Counted from the first letter of the stretch, positions 36,450-46,220 are shown. The stretch is 64,000 nt of DNA from CBDFLD01 sp965249005 (GCA_965249005.1 CBDFLD010000022.1:620001-684000); one strand, 5' to 3'. Notes: a model not told the origin generated them from the sequence alone. Made by a program: numbers and translations.

Positions 36450-38846
36450 ATGAAGCCACGGCTCGTTTGCATCGCTGTCTTGCTCGCGGCGTCGGCCGGC
36501 GCCTGCGGAAGCCGGCCACGTGGCATCGACGTGGTCGAGCCCGCGGTGAAGGACGAGGCGAACCTCGTCCCCTTGAACGCAGTCGAGCTGCAGGGTTTTC
36601 TGGGAACGCGCGTGGCTGCCAACGCACACAACCGGCTCATCCACATTCCGGCGGATCAGCTCATCGGCGGTTTTCAGAACAGACCGCTGGGATCCTGGAC
36701 CGGAGAGGCAGCCGGCAAGTGGATCGACGCGGCTTCGCTCGCTTGGGCACAGACCGAGAATGCCGACCTAAAGGAAAGACTCGATCAGATCGTCGAAGCC
36801 TTGCTCGCCACGCAAATGGAAGACGGTTATCTCGGCACGTACTCCGAGGAGCAAAGGTGGACGGAATGGGACGTGTGGATTCACAAGTACGTTCTCTTGG
36901 GACTTCTCCGCTACCATGAAGTCACACGCAGTCCCGAAGCGCTGAAGGCGGCCCGTGAAGTCGCCAACCTCATTTGCGAGACCTTTGGCCCTGGAAAGCG
37001 GGACATCGTGGCCGCCGGCACCCACGTCGGCATGGCGGCCACCAGTATTCTCGAACCCATGGTGTTACTCTATCGCCGGACCGGCGAGGCTCGGTATCTG
37101 GGTTTCGCCGAGTACTTGATTGCCAGCTGGAACCAGGAAAACGGACCCGGGATCATCCGCACGCTGCTGCAAGAAAGATCGGTCCGGAAAACGGCCAACG
37201 CCAAAGCCTACGAGATGATGTCGAACTTGATCGGTTTGTGCGAGCTGTACCGTACCACTGCAGACGCCGACTACCTGGACCCGGTCATGGTCGCGTGGAG
37301 CGATATCGTTGCCAACCATCGGTACATCACCGGCTCCGGGAGTGTCGGCGAACATTTTCAAGAACCGCATCATTTCCCGAATGATCAGGGACATCGGGTC
37401 TGTGAAACCTGTGTGACCGTGACCTGGCTCCAGCTCAACGCCCAGCTCTATCGACTGACGGCTGAGCCAAGGTACGTCGCCGAAATGGAGCGGTCCGTTT
37501 ACAATCATTTGCTCGCGGCACAGCGGGACGATGGCGCCGAGTGGTGTTACTACACGCCCTTGGTCGGGAACAAGCCGATGACTCCCGCGGTGCATTGCTG
37601 CTCGTCCAGCGGCCAAAGAGGAGTCGCCCTGGCCCCCAGTATCGCTTTCGCGACCAATACGGAGGGGATCACGGTCAACTTCTACGAAACAGCCGAGGCG
37701 CACCTGCCGTCACCGAGCGGGCAGAAGGTTCGAGTTCGCGTGACGAGCCCTTACCCTGGCCCCGGGCCCGCCAAGCTGTCGCTGACCCTGCAACAGCCGG
37801 AACGTTTTGCTGTTCAGCTCCGTATCCCGCGGTGGAGTCGGCCGACCACGCTTCAACTCAACGAGATCCGATATCAAGGGAGCATCAAAAACGGAAGCTA
37901 CTTCGTCCTGGATCGTAGCTGGAAAGACGGAGATGAGATCGAGCTCACATTCGATTTCACGCCAAGGACCATACCCGGAACACATTCGAATGCAGGGCAC
38001 GTGGCCATGATGGCCGGCCCGCTGGTGCTGGCCTACGATTCGAGGGACAACGCAAGTGACGCGCCTCCGTCTACGGTGGGTTTGGAGAAAGTCCCGGATC
38101 CTCGAATTGTCTCCGTGCCAGAAACCCGCGCGGACTGGCCGGGCCAGATGCAGGTGCAGGTGAACGGCTTTTATGCCGCGACCGGGTCGGCGAGAAGCTC
38201 GGTCCCCATCACCCTGCGCGACTTTGCCTCCTCCGGGAACGAAGCGGCTCTTTTTGCCGTGTGGCTGCGGTCTAACGACAATCGAGATCCGGCGGATGTT
38301 TCGCTTTTTTTCGGGGCAGCGGAGGACTCTACCCAGGGTTCGCTACTACTGGATGCTTTTTTTACGACCTGCCCGTTTTGTGACACCCAGCCGATCCCCT
38401 CCTTCAGCGGCCTTCCGGCCGCCGGCAAGCGCACGAACCTCACCGACGGAGATCCCGCTAGCTTCGCGCTGGCTCTGACGGACGACCGCGGGGAGAGCTG
38501 GTTCGCCGTCGAGAGTGACGACGCGATTGCTGTCCGCCAAATCGTATTTCTGCACGGAACCAGCAGTCCTTATGGAGGCTGGTTTGATACGTCCGGAGCA
38601 AAGCCCAAGGTCTGGGTGAAGCAAGACGACGGCTGGCGACAAGTCGGCGTATTCGATCAGTATCCGGAGACGACATTCGAATCCGCGGGAACGCTCGAAG
38701 ACGGGGCGCGATTCCGGCTGAAGCTCCCCAGAGCACAAGGGATCTCGGGCATCCGGGTCTCGGGCAAAGGCAGCCGTGGTGACCAATCCGACAACCTTCC
38801 TCGACCCAGCTTCGTGAGCAGCGGAGAGCTGCAGGCTTTTCCGTAA
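36450..38846 (+). CDS. GH127 beta-L-arabinofuranosidase-like lipoprotein
   Basis: A 798-residue enzyme with a lipobox (ASAGACGS). The alpha/alpha barrel carries the GH127 (formerly DUF1680) pattern GKWIDAASLAWAQTE, QMEDGYLGTY, YEMMSNLIGLCELYR, GEHFQEPHHFP, and the zinc-thiolate site: Glu319 and Cys321 in CETC, then Cys383-Cys384 in VHCCSS. In the characterised bifidobacterial HypBA1, the equivalent CC pair supplies the nucleophilic Cys and a zinc ligand. A beta-sandwich and a C-terminal discoidin-like part (about residues 650-798) follow and may bind the sugar. The next gene is a sulfatase 15 bases later, so the two are co-transcribed. Confidence 0.92.
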   Translation: MKPRLVCIAVLLAASAGACGSRPRGIDVVEPAVKDEANLVPLNAVELQGFLGTRVAANAHNRLIHIPADQLIGGFQNRPLGSWTGEAAGKWIDAASLAWAQTENADLKERLDQIVEALLATQMEDGYLGTYSEEQRWTEWDVWIHKYVLLGLLRYHEVTRSPEALKAAREVANLICETFGPGKRDIVAAGTHVGMAATSILEPMVLLYRRTGEARYLGFAEYLIASWNQENGPGIIRTLLQERSVRKTANAKAYEMMSNLIGLCELYRTTADADYLDPVMVAWSDIVANHRYITGSGSVGEHFQEPHHFPNDQGHRVCETCVTVTWLQLNAQLYRLTAEPRYVAEMERSVYNHLLAAQRDDGAEWCYYTPLVGNKPMTPAVHCCSSSGQRGVALAPSIAFATNTEGITVNFYETAEAHLPSPSGQKVRVRVTSPYPGPGPAKLSLTLQQPERFAVQLRIPRWSRPTTLQLNEIRYQGSIKNGSYFVLDRSWKDGDEIELTFDFTPRTIPGTHSNAGHVAMMAGPLVLAYDSRDNASDAPPSTVGLEKVPDPRIVSVPETRADWPGQMQVQVNGFYAATGSARSSVPITLRDFASSGNEAALFAVWLRSNDNRDPADVSLFFGAAEDSTQGSLLLDAFFTTCPFCDTQPIPSFSGLPAAGKRTNLTDGDPASFALALTDDRGESWFAVESDDAIAVRQIVFLHGTSSPYGGWFDTSGAKPKVWVKQDDGWRQVGVFDQYPETTFESAGTLEDGARFRLKLPRAQGISGIRVSGKGSRGDQSDNLPRPSFVSSGELQAFP

Positions 38847-38861
38847 GAAAGGGGTACAAAC

Positions 38862-40268
38862 ATGCTGTTACGGTTCTATTGTTTCGTTCTCTTGTGCACT
38901 GCGGTGCTTGGCTCAGGCTGCTCCGCGCCCTCGGAATCACCGGGGCCTCCCAACTTCGTTATCATATTCGCCGACGATCTCGGCTACGGAGACCTGGCAA
39001 CCTTCGGCAATCCGACCATCCAGACACCGCATCTGGACCGAATGGCGGCCGAAGGACAAAAATGGACGAGCTTCTACGTAGCGGCCTCTATCTGCACGCC
39101 GAGCCGGGCTGCATTGATGACCGGCAGGCTCCCGATTCGAAGCGGCATGGTAGCCAAGCCGGCCCGCGTCCTCTTTCCGAATTCGGGCGGCGGGCTACCT
39201 GCGAGCGAGATCACGATTGCCGAAGCGCTCAAGGAAAAGGGCTACGCAACCGCATGCATCGGCAAATGGCATCTTGGTCACCTCCCGCAGTTTCTACCCA
39301 TGCAGCAGGGCTTCGACTCCTACTTCGGGATCCCCTACTCCAATGACATGGATCCCGTGGCCGGCGTGGTGCCGAAGGGACGCGATCGCTTTTACCCGGC
39401 CAAGATCGAGTACTGGAATGTGCCGCTGATGCTTAACGAAGAAATCATCGAGAGGCCCGCCCATCAACCGACGCTCACGAAACGCTATGCCGAGGAAGCG
39501 GTCTCTTTCATTCACGCTCACAAGGACCAGCCGTTCTTCCTCTACCTTCCCCACACCATGCCCCACGTCCCGCTTTTTGCCTCGGAACAATTCACCGGCA
39601 AGAGCCGGCGCGGCCTGTACGGCGACGTCGTCGAGGAGCTCGACTGGAGCGTGGGTCAAGTCCTCGACACGCTGCACGATCTCGGGCTGGACAGAAAGAC
39701 CCTGGTGATCTTCACCAGTGATAACGGTCCGTGGCTCAGTTTCCGCGAGCAGGGGGGCTCGGCCGGGCTACTGCGTGGCGGCAAGGGGGAGGCCTTCGAG
39801 GGCGGCATGCGCGTGCCGACGATTTTCTGGCGCCCTGGAACCATCCAGCCCGGAGTCGTAACCGACATGGGGAGCACGCTCGATCTGTTCCCGACCGTGG
39901 CGAAGCTGGCCGGGGCCGCTGTCCCAATTGACCGGGTTCTGGACGGCCACGATCTCACTCCGGTCCTCGAAGGAACCGGTTCGAGCGGCCGGGATTCGTT
40001 CATCTACTACCGGGCAACCGATATCTTCGCCGCTCGAAAGGGACCCTTCAAAGCCTATTTCTACGAATCTGTGAAGGAAATCGGCGGCAAGCACAAGCTC
40101 CTGGAACGGCCCTGGCTCTACCATCTGGAGCACGATCCTTCGGAGCGATTCAACATCGCCGAACAACATCCCGAAGTCGTCGAAGAGATCCGCAAGATCG
40201 TGCAGCAGCACGAAGCCACCGTCAAGCCAGTGGTCAACCAGATCGAGATACGACTCGAGCAAGAGTAG
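38862..40268 (+). CDS. Arylsulfatase A-like sulfatase
   Basis: A 468-residue sulfatase with an apparent lipoprotein signal (TAVLGSGCSAP) and AAAGGGG before the ATG. Motifs: PNFVIIFADDLGYGDLATFG, catalytic CTPSR with the formylglycine Cys at about residue 78, LTIAEAL-type ITIAEALKEKGY, CIGKWHLGH, FFLYLPHTMPHVPL and FTSDNGPWLSF. The sequence LLRGGKGEAFEGGMRVPTI and the compact C-terminus are typical of the arylsulfatase A / galactosamine-6-sulfatase branch. It is the middle gene of the run GH127, sulfatase, sulfatase, which suggests stepwise removal of sulfate and arabinose from one polymer. Confidence 0.93.
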   Translation: MLLRFYCFVLLCTAVLGSGCSAPSESPGPPNFVIIFADDLGYGDLATFGNPTIQTPHLDRMAAEGQKWTSFYVAASICTPSRAALMTGRLPIRSGMVAKPARVLFPNSGGGLPASEITIAEALKEKGYATACIGKWHLGHLPQFLPMQQGFDSYFGIPYSNDMDPVAGVVPKGRDRFYPAKIEYWNVPLMLNEEIIERPAHQPTLTKRYAEEAVSFIHAHKDQPFFLYLPHTMPHVPLFASEQFTGKSRRGLYGDVVEELDWSVGQVLDTLHDLGLDRKTLVIFTSDNGPWLSFREQGGSAGLLRGGKGEAFEGGMRVPTIFWRPGTIQPGVVTDMGSTLDLFPTVAKLAGAAVPIDRVLDGHDLTPVLEGTGSSGRDSFIYYRATDIFAARKGPFKAYFYESVKEIGGKHKLLERPWLYHLEHDPSERFNIAEQHPEVVEEIRKIVQQHEATVKPVVNQIEIRLEQE

Positions 40269-40279
40269 GTTTCGAGCCG

Positions 40280-41935
40280 ATGAAGAGAATCCCGGAACAG
40301 TCCCGAACCGATACCGCCGCCGACACGAGAAGCAACATGGACCGTAGACGATTCCTGGGCTATTTGGGCGGCGGCGCGGCAGCACTCTCGGTTGGTGGAT
40401 GTGCCGACAGCGAACCAACTCCGGGCTCCAAACCCAACATAGTGATCGTCGTCGCCGATCAATACCGAACCGACGTATGCGGCATCTATGGAGGATCCGT
40501 CATTTCCACTCCGAACATCGATCGAATCGGGCAGGAAGGAATGACTTTCAATCGGGGACTCTCCACCTGTCCCCTTTGCACTCCGTACCGCGGCATGCTG
40601 CTGACGGGACGTTATCCGACTCACTCGGGACTCGTGTTGAACTGGGTGCACGCGAGTGCGGCTCAGAACCCGAATTGCCTGGCCAACGTCTTCTCGGCCG
40701 CGGGATATGACTCAGGCTTTATCGGCAAATGGCATCTGTCGGCCGGCATTCATGAAAACACGCACCAGATCAAACCGGATAGCGAGCTCCACTGGGCCAT
40801 GCAGCAGTACCAGAAGCACGCGGGACACCTTCCCCCGGAACGGCGCCAGGAGCGCCAACGACTGTACCAGTCCATCATGAAGTATCAGGCGATGCATCCA
40901 AACAGTGAATTCGTTCCACCCGGATCGGCCCGACTAGGTTTTGACCACTGGGCTGCCTACAATTTCCACACGGCATTCAAGAACTACTGGTATTACCGGG
41001 ACCGGCCCGAAAAAATCAAGACTGATGGCTACGAGACCGATGTCCAATTCGATCTCGCAATTGATTACCTGAAGGAGCGGCGCAACTCAGCCCAGCCTTT
41101 TCTATTGGTCGTCGCCCCGCATCCGCCCCATCCCCCTTTGACCCCTGAGGCTACCCCGAGGGGTTATCTCGATTCTATTCCGGAGACACTTCCCTGGTCG
41201 CCCAATGTTCCCACGGACCATCCGCGGCGGCGGAATCCGCAGGAAATCCGCTGCTACTACGCAATGGCGAAGAACGTGGATGACAACGTGGGCCGGTTGC
41301 TCACCTACATGGATGAATCCGGTCTGTCGGACAATACAATTGTGATCTTCACTTCAGACCATGGCGAGATGCACGGGAGCCATGGCTTGATGAACAAGAT
41401 GGTTCCCTTCACCGAGGCCGTCTCGATACCACTGCTCATGCGCTGGCCTGGACGCATTCCGGCGGCCAGCCGAAGCGATGTTCTGCAGACCCCGCTCGAT
41501 CACCTGACGACCCTGTGTGCGCTGGCTGGGTTGACTCCACCTGGCGAGGCCGACGGGATCGACCTGAGCCCCGTGGTGCTCGGAACCGGCTCCGTGGAGC
41601 GGGACGCGGCCTTGATGATGAATTATGTTTCGCACTGGGATTTCTTCCAGAGCGGTACGATCTGGCCCGAGTGGCGCGGTCTTCACACGGGCCAGTACAC
41701 GTATGCGCGGTGGCTCAGCGGCAAGGAAGAGCTCTACGATAATCTGGAGGATCCATTCCAGATGCACGATCTCGCCTCCGAAGATCCCCCGGTGCGCAAA
41801 GGCTTAGCCGCCCGCCTCGACCAACTCCTGGCGGAATCCCATGACCAGTTCCTACCGGGCAATGCATACTCCGGCTGGTACGACGAGCGCCGAAACTTAC
41901 TACAAACGGCCCTCGGCCCTGTGCCGAAAAACTAG
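40280..41935 (+). CDS. Sulfatase, Tat-exported lipoprotein-like
   Basis: A 551-residue sulfatase. Start at ATG 40280, or alternatively at 40337 (MDRRRFLGYLGGG), since the Tat motif lies at residues 20-32 and a possible lipobox (SVGGCAD) follows. Metal motif PNIVIVVADQYRTDVCGIYGG, catalytic CTPYR with Cys at about residue 100, FIGKWHLS, VAPHPPHPPL, and FTSDHGEMHGSHG as the second metal site. It belongs to the choline-sulfatase/phosphonate hydrolase-like group by the ADQYR and SDHGEMHG forms. It begins 11 bases after the preceding sulfatase and ends exactly where a palindromic repeat starts. Confidence 0.92.
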   Translation: MKRIPEQSRTDTAADTRSNMDRRRFLGYLGGGAAALSVGGCADSEPTPGSKPNIVIVVADQYRTDVCGIYGGSVISTPNIDRIGQEGMTFNRGLSTCPLCTPYRGMLLTGRYPTHSGLVLNWVHASAAQNPNCLANVFSAAGYDSGFIGKWHLSAGIHENTHQIKPDSELHWAMQQYQKHAGHLPPERRQERQRLYQSIMKYQAMHPNSEFVPPGSARLGFDHWAAYNFHTAFKNYWYYRDRPEKIKTDGYETDVQFDLAIDYLKERRNSAQPFLLVVAPHPPHPPLTPEATPRGYLDSIPETLPWSPNVPTDHPRRRNPQEIRCYYAMAKNVDDNVGRLLTYMDESGLSDNTIVIFTSDHGEMHGSHGLMNKMVPFTEAVSIPLLMRWPGRIPAASRSDVLQTPLDHLTTLCALAGLTPPGEADGIDLSPVVLGTGSVERDAALMMNYVSHWDFFQSGTIWPEWRGLHTGQYTYARWLSGKEELYDNLEDPFQMHDLASEDPPVRKGLAARLDQLLAESHDQFLPGNAYSGWYDERRNLLQTALGPVPKN

Positions 41936-42017
41936 GGACGTTCCCCACGTTTACCGGTTTTTGCCGGTTTTCTTGGAATGGAGTTCGCGAAAACTAGGTA
42001 AACGTGGGGGACGTCCC
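41935..42017. repeat. Palindromic dispersed repeat, copy A, at a convergent junction
   Basis: Outer arms GGGACGTTCCCCACGTTT and AAACGTGGGGGACGTCCC are inverted with one mismatch, and the inner part contains GAGTTCGCGAAAAC. The element fills the whole gap between the stop codons of a rightward sulfatase (TAG 41933-41935) and a leftward DUF3604 gene (TAG 42019-42017). A second copy in opposite orientation is at 61084-61159. It can fold into a long hairpin and may act as a two-way terminator. Confidence 0.85.
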
Positions 42018-44812
42018 TATTTATTGATCCAAATTGGGGAGCTCCAGGCGGTCATGCCGTCGACCTGCTGGACCCGGACGTAGTAGAAGTTCAAGCCGGA
42101 TGCGGGCTCCATGTCCTGATATGTGATGTCGAGCTCTTCCGTGCTGGCTCCTGATCGAAATATGGACTGGTTGTTGCGGACGATCTCGACACTCGCAAAC
42201 GGCCGGGTTCCCACCGCCTTGATGCGAATCGGAGGAATCGTGTCCGCTGCGAACTCCTCCCCCATGAAGTGATTCCCGATCCAAAACTCCAGGATGATGT
42301 TGTCGGTGGCCGCGTAGGTCCGACGCTTTTTCACGGCTTCCAGCACGGCTTCTCTCGTGCGCCCCTCCGTCCAGACCAAGGCATAGGAAATATGGGTGGA
42401 GAAATGATCGGAGCTGGCAATGACACCGAGCCGGTAGCCTTTGGCCCAGGCGTTGGAAACGAACCCCTTCGGTCGCACCTCCTCCAGCGGGGACATGGGC
42501 TGGGGTTCGATGTCCTTCAACGGAGCATCCGGGGATTCGTAGCTATGCCGGTCCCCCTGGAAGATCTCAACCACGGGTTCGATTTCCGGATCGTTGTCGC
42601 GCCAGTCCGTCCCCATCCGAGTCGCGCTCGTGTGGGGAATCGAAACCCCTCCGGAACGACGCACCTCTTCATACAACCTCTTCGTATCATCAGGAATCAC
42701 GGATCCGGCACTCCGCGCCGGGGAATCGGGAACCTTGGCGAGGGGAAAAGCCGGCACCCCGCGCTCGGCATGCATGATGTTTCGATGACCGTCCGGATAG
42801 ACCACCGAGCGCTCGTAGCCGAACATGGCCACATAACGCTCGGGGGAATGAAACAGGTCCGCGAGCTTCTCCGTCAGCCACCACCAATACTCCCGCTCCG
42901 CGCCATACTGATGATCCGAAATGAAGCCAAAATCCATCGAGGCCGCATCGATCATGTAGCGGTAGAAGTCCAGAACGGACCCATCCGGAGTTCCCCGCGC
43001 GTCCATGGAAAGCTCCGTGTGTCGGTGCGTATCTCCTCTGAGAATCTGAAGATTCTTTCCACCGACACGGGCGCGCCAACCGCGGATTCGTTCGACATCA
43101 GCTGCTTCATCGGGGTGGCCCGGGGGTCTCCGTTCATAGGGCGTAGGCTCCGGCTCGCCAAAGCGTTCCCCGGGTTCCGTGTCCGGCTCGTAGCGAGCGG
43201 CGTAAACGTTTTCTATGATCGCTTCTGTCTGCAGGTTGCTGGAGACCACAAAGTCCGGCTGATTGTCACGAGGGCACCCGACCCACAGACCTCCCTCGGC
43301 GGTGGGCGTCGTCGAGACAAACATCGACAGCCGGCCCACACTGAAAGGGACCATTGCCGGCGCGCTCCAGCCCACCTGAGTCATCGTGAGAGCGTATGCT
43401 CGCCAGTACTCGGCAATTCCTCCTTCATACTCCAGCCGTCGTAGCAGTAGATGTACGCGCCCTCGATCATCAAGCGCGAGATGGGGGCTACTCAAGTACT
43501 GGTGAACGTTCGGCACAAGGGCCTTCCACTTTCGTTCCGGAAACAGCTCCGAGATGTTGGGTCCCGCCGCCTGCGGCTCAGGTCCGAGTCGCATCACCCG
43601 TACCTGGCGCTCCATGTTGAGCAGAGATCCCGGACTTCTTTCCGGGTCGATCAGGTGTCCCTGATCTTTTCCCCAACCTGATTCTCCCACTTCGTAGGCC
43701 ACCCAGACCTGATCATCGGCATCCACCAGAACGCTTGGCCGCGCCTCCAAAAATTCCGACCCCGCAACGACCCGGACCGGAGACAGCTTGCGCGCTGCAC
43801 CTGCCTCACCCATCTCCCCGCCCGTCTCAATGGAGCGGAGCAGCACGTCATAATTGTCTCGATCGTAGGTGTCCCATACCACGAAGACCTCGTTGTTGGA
43901 GCTGACATCAATATCGGGGGTCCAATCGTTGCGGTCGCTTTCGGAAATCCTCACCTCTTGGGACCACTGCTTTCCGTCATAAGCCATGTAGAAAATGTCC
44001 GACTGACCCTTGCGGAATCCTTGCCAAACAACATGTATCGTTCCGTCAGGTCCGCGGGCCACCGAGAGATTGATGTCCCCTCCGGGTGCGGAGGTCAGCT
44101 TTTGAAGAGGGCCCCAGCGCTCGCCATCGAACCAGCGGGCACAAAGATCAAAATTTGCGGCGAAGAGCTCTTGCTGAGACCAGATCACCCAGAGCTTCCC
44201 GTGCGCATCGTAACTCAATGAGGGCCTCCAGACATCGCCGGTTACTCCCGGCACCAGGTTCCAGGTACCCCATTGACTGGTTTCCGGATTTCGGCGAGCG
44301 AGCCGGATCTGATCCCGACGCCCGCTGTAACTCACCCACGCCATCCAGACTTCCTGCCGATTCTCCGGATTGGACAGAACGACGGGAAAGTCATCGCTAC
44401 GTGAGTCGTCACTCATTCGAATGGCATCGTGGAAGCGTGGGTCGAGCTCCGGAAAGGGCAGGGGTTGCATCGGGTTCCCGAACAGACCGGGCTGTCCCTC
44501 GGGATCGTAGGGACGACCAAGCTCGTGTTGTGCAGGCGCGTCGGGCCGCACTCTACCCGGTGCGTTGGGATGCGCCGCCGAACCGGGGTTCTTCCCAACC
44601 GTGTCGAAGATCGCCTCGGCCGAGTTTGGTGGTCCCGTGGGCCTGCGGGAACCGATGAGCAAGGGTCGGCCGTGTTTGCTATCGAGCAGCGGTTCCTCGG
44701 ATTGCTGCACACGCGCAAAGAGCCCGATGATGACAAAAAGAGCCAAGACGATTCCGCTCGCCAAGCCGGACACGAGACGGTGACGAGTTGTGGGGCGAGT
44801 GCGATGCTTCAT
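42017..44812 (-). CDS. DUF3604 (PHP-like) membrane-anchored protein with propeller repeats
   Basis: A 931-residue protein. ATG 44812 has GGAGAGG upstream; the frame to 44944 lacks one. An N-terminal membrane anchor (SGIVLALFVIIGLFARV) is followed by a proline-rich linker. A region of BNR/propeller-type repeats comes next (about residues 120-500, for example YDAHGKLWVIWSQQELFAAN and ARGPDGTIHVVWQGF). The DUF3604 domain starts at GDTHRHTELS (about residue 594) and contains FISDHQYG, MFGYERS, SIPHTSATRMGTDW, IFQGDRHSYE, ASSDHFSTHISYA and RTYAATDNIILEF. The tail YYVRVQQVDGMTAWSSPIW matches the other two DUF3604 proteins. Same architecture as 412-3336. Confidence 0.87.
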   Translation of the reverse strand: MKHRTRPTTRHRLVSGLASGIVLALFVIIGLFARVQQSEEPLLDSKHGRPLLIGSRRPTGPPNSAEAIFDTVGKNPGSAAHPNAPGRVRPDAPAQHELGRPYDPEGQPGLFGNPMQPLPFPELDPRFHDAIRMSDDSRSDDFPVVLSNPENRQEVWMAWVSYSGRRDQIRLARRNPETSQWGTWNLVPGVTGDVWRPSLSYDAHGKLWVIWSQQELFAANFDLCARWFDGERWGPLQKLTSAPGGDINLSVARGPDGTIHVVWQGFRKGQSDIFYMAYDGKQWSQEVRISESDRNDWTPDIDVSSNNEVFVVWDTYDRDNYDVLLRSIETGGEMGEAGAARKLSPVRVVAGSEFLEARPSVLVDADDQVWVAYEVGESGWGKDQGHLIDPERSPGSLLNMERQVRVMRLGPEPQAAGPNISELFPERKWKALVPNVHQYLSSPHLALDDRGRVHLLLRRLEYEGGIAEYWRAYALTMTQVGWSAPAMVPFSVGRLSMFVSTTPTAEGGLWVGCPRDNQPDFVVSSNLQTEAIIENVYAARYEPDTEPGERFGEPEPTPYERRPPGHPDEAADVERIRGWRARVGGKNLQILRGDTHRHTELSMDARGTPDGSVLDFYRYMIDAASMDFGFISDHQYGAEREYWWWLTEKLADLFHSPERYVAMFGYERSVVYPDGHRNIMHAERGVPAFPLAKVPDSPARSAGSVIPDDTKRLYEEVRRSGGVSIPHTSATRMGTDWRDNDPEIEPVVEIFQGDRHSYESPDAPLKDIEPQPMSPLEEVRPKGFVSNAWAKGYRLGVIASSDHFSTHISYALVWTEGRTREAVLEAVKKRRTYAATDNIILEFWIGNHFMGEEFAADTIPPIRIKAVGTRPFASVEIVRNNQSIFRSGASTEELDITYQDMEPASGLNFYYVRVQQVDGMTAWSSPIWINK

Positions 44813-45118
44813 GGATCCTCTCCGGATTTCAAACGTGTGTGACGGCATCCAACGCCGAATGAACGATGGCGTCTGTACGAAGATGCGCGATAGAACACGC
44901 AACAAGACCAGGGACAAGCTGGAGCCCAAAAATTGCCAGAGCATCCCATGGTGCCACCTCCGAGTGACAGCCTCGGCACCCTTTCAAGGGCCAACTAAAT
45001 TGCGGTGCGACGTCACTACCATAGCTCAGGTGCTCACCAGAATCTAACATTGCGCCGTGCCCGGGTCTATAATCTCACCGATTGCTCGGCGCCGTTATCG
45101 TCGGATGGAGGCAGTGCA
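44813..45118. other. 306-base region between divergent genes, with a promoter for lgt
   Basis: No gene is visible. CTAACA at 45044-45049, an 18-base spacer and a perfect TATAAT at 45068-45073 form a likely sigma-70 promoter about 45 bases before the lgt start. The leftward promoter of the DUF3604 gene should also lie here but is not clear. Confidence 0.55.
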
Positions 45119-46102
45119 ATGCTCGGTCCCTACGTGCACAGAATAGATCCCGTGCTGGTCGACCTTGGTGGTGTATACCTCTGGTGGTATGGGCTTGGCT
45201 TCACCCTCGGGTTCCTCCAAATCCATCTCTTCGTCAGGCGACGACGCGGACATCTTGGATTGACGCTACGCGAGGTCTACACACTCAGTCTCTTTGTGGT
45301 GATCGGGGTGCTCGTCGGCGGTCGCTTCATCGAGGTGGCATTTGACGAATGGCCATTCTACCGCCAGAATCCCAGGTTGATTCCTGCCTACTGGCTCGGT
45401 GGCATGGCCACTCACGGACTAATGCTGGGCGCGGCCGCAAGTGTTGTGGCCTTCGCGCTTGCGCACAAGAAGTCGTTTCTCGCCCTCGCCGACGAGCTCG
45501 TCATCCCCGGCGCCTTGTTGATGGGGATCGGCCGGATTGGCAACTTCATCGATGGGCTGATCGTCGGCAGCGTCACCGACGTATGGTGGGCCGTGAAATT
45601 TTCCGACACCGAAGGGTTTCGCCATCCGGTCGTTCTCTACGACGGGGCGAAGAACCTCTTGTTGATGCTCTTTCTCCTTCGGGTTCGTAAGACCAATCCG
45701 ACCCCCGGGGCTACCGCGGCTCGATTCGTGTTCTGGTACGCCTTCCTGAGGATCTTCATCGATCTGTTCCGTGACTACCCGACTCATCGACTTGCTCTGG
45801 GCACCGGGCAAACCCTGAATATCCTAATGGCTCTCATCGGGATCGTCCTCTTGATCCGGTCGCGCCTGCGGCGGCTGGGACGTCTGAGGGGCGGTGGCGC
45901 AGCGGCCGTGCCGGGTGGTGTGTCTCGGGAACAGTCACCGCTCACGGCTCAGCGGTTGGCACTGACCAGCATTCTTTTGTTCTGTCTAACTATTCCGAGC
46001 AACTGGACACAGGACATTCCCGCTCGATACGGAACACGGCACCCGGGGCTGCAGCACTCTTGGTTGTACCCTCGGATCGACACGACACCTCGAGCTCAAT
46101 GA
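45119..46102 (+). CDS. lgt: Prolipoprotein diacylglyceryl transferase (Lgt-like)
   Basis: A 327-residue protein with about seven membrane helices. ATG 45119 has GGAGG nine bases upstream. Family landmarks: LWWYGLGFTLGF, VGGRFIEV, GGMATHGLMLG (His of the H-G motif), and the signature GIGRIGNFIDGLIVG, with the Arg and Asn kept; FRDYP supplies the C-terminal Arg. The Glu usually found in the signature (GE) is Leu here. Lgt attaches diacylglycerol to the lipobox Cys, the step needed by the many lipoproteins encoded in this window. The altered signature means it may be a divergent paralogue. The C-terminal 60 residues are an unusual extension. Confidence 0.8.
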   Translation: MLGPYVHRIDPVLVDLGGVYLWWYGLGFTLGFLQIHLFVRRRRGHLGLTLREVYTLSLFVVIGVLVGGRFIEVAFDEWPFYRQNPRLIPAYWLGGMATHGLMLGAAASVVAFALAHKKSFLALADELVIPGALLMGIGRIGNFIDGLIVGSVTDVWWAVKFSDTEGFRHPVVLYDGAKNLLLMLFLLRVRKTNPTPGATAARFVFWYAFLRIFIDLFRDYPTHRLALGTGQTLNILMALIGIVLLIRSRLRRLGRLRGGGAAAVPGGVSREQSPLTAQRLALTSILLFCLTIPSNWTQDIPARYGTRHPGLQHSWLYPRIDTTPRAQ

Positions 46103-46220
46103 CCCTTCACGGCAGAACGCCGCGGGCATGGGTGGATTTCATACTATGTAAGGGTAGGGATCCGGGCATCATCCGCTGAAACACAGAGCTGTCCTCGGGG
46201 GTCGGAGTAAGGCGCCTCAA

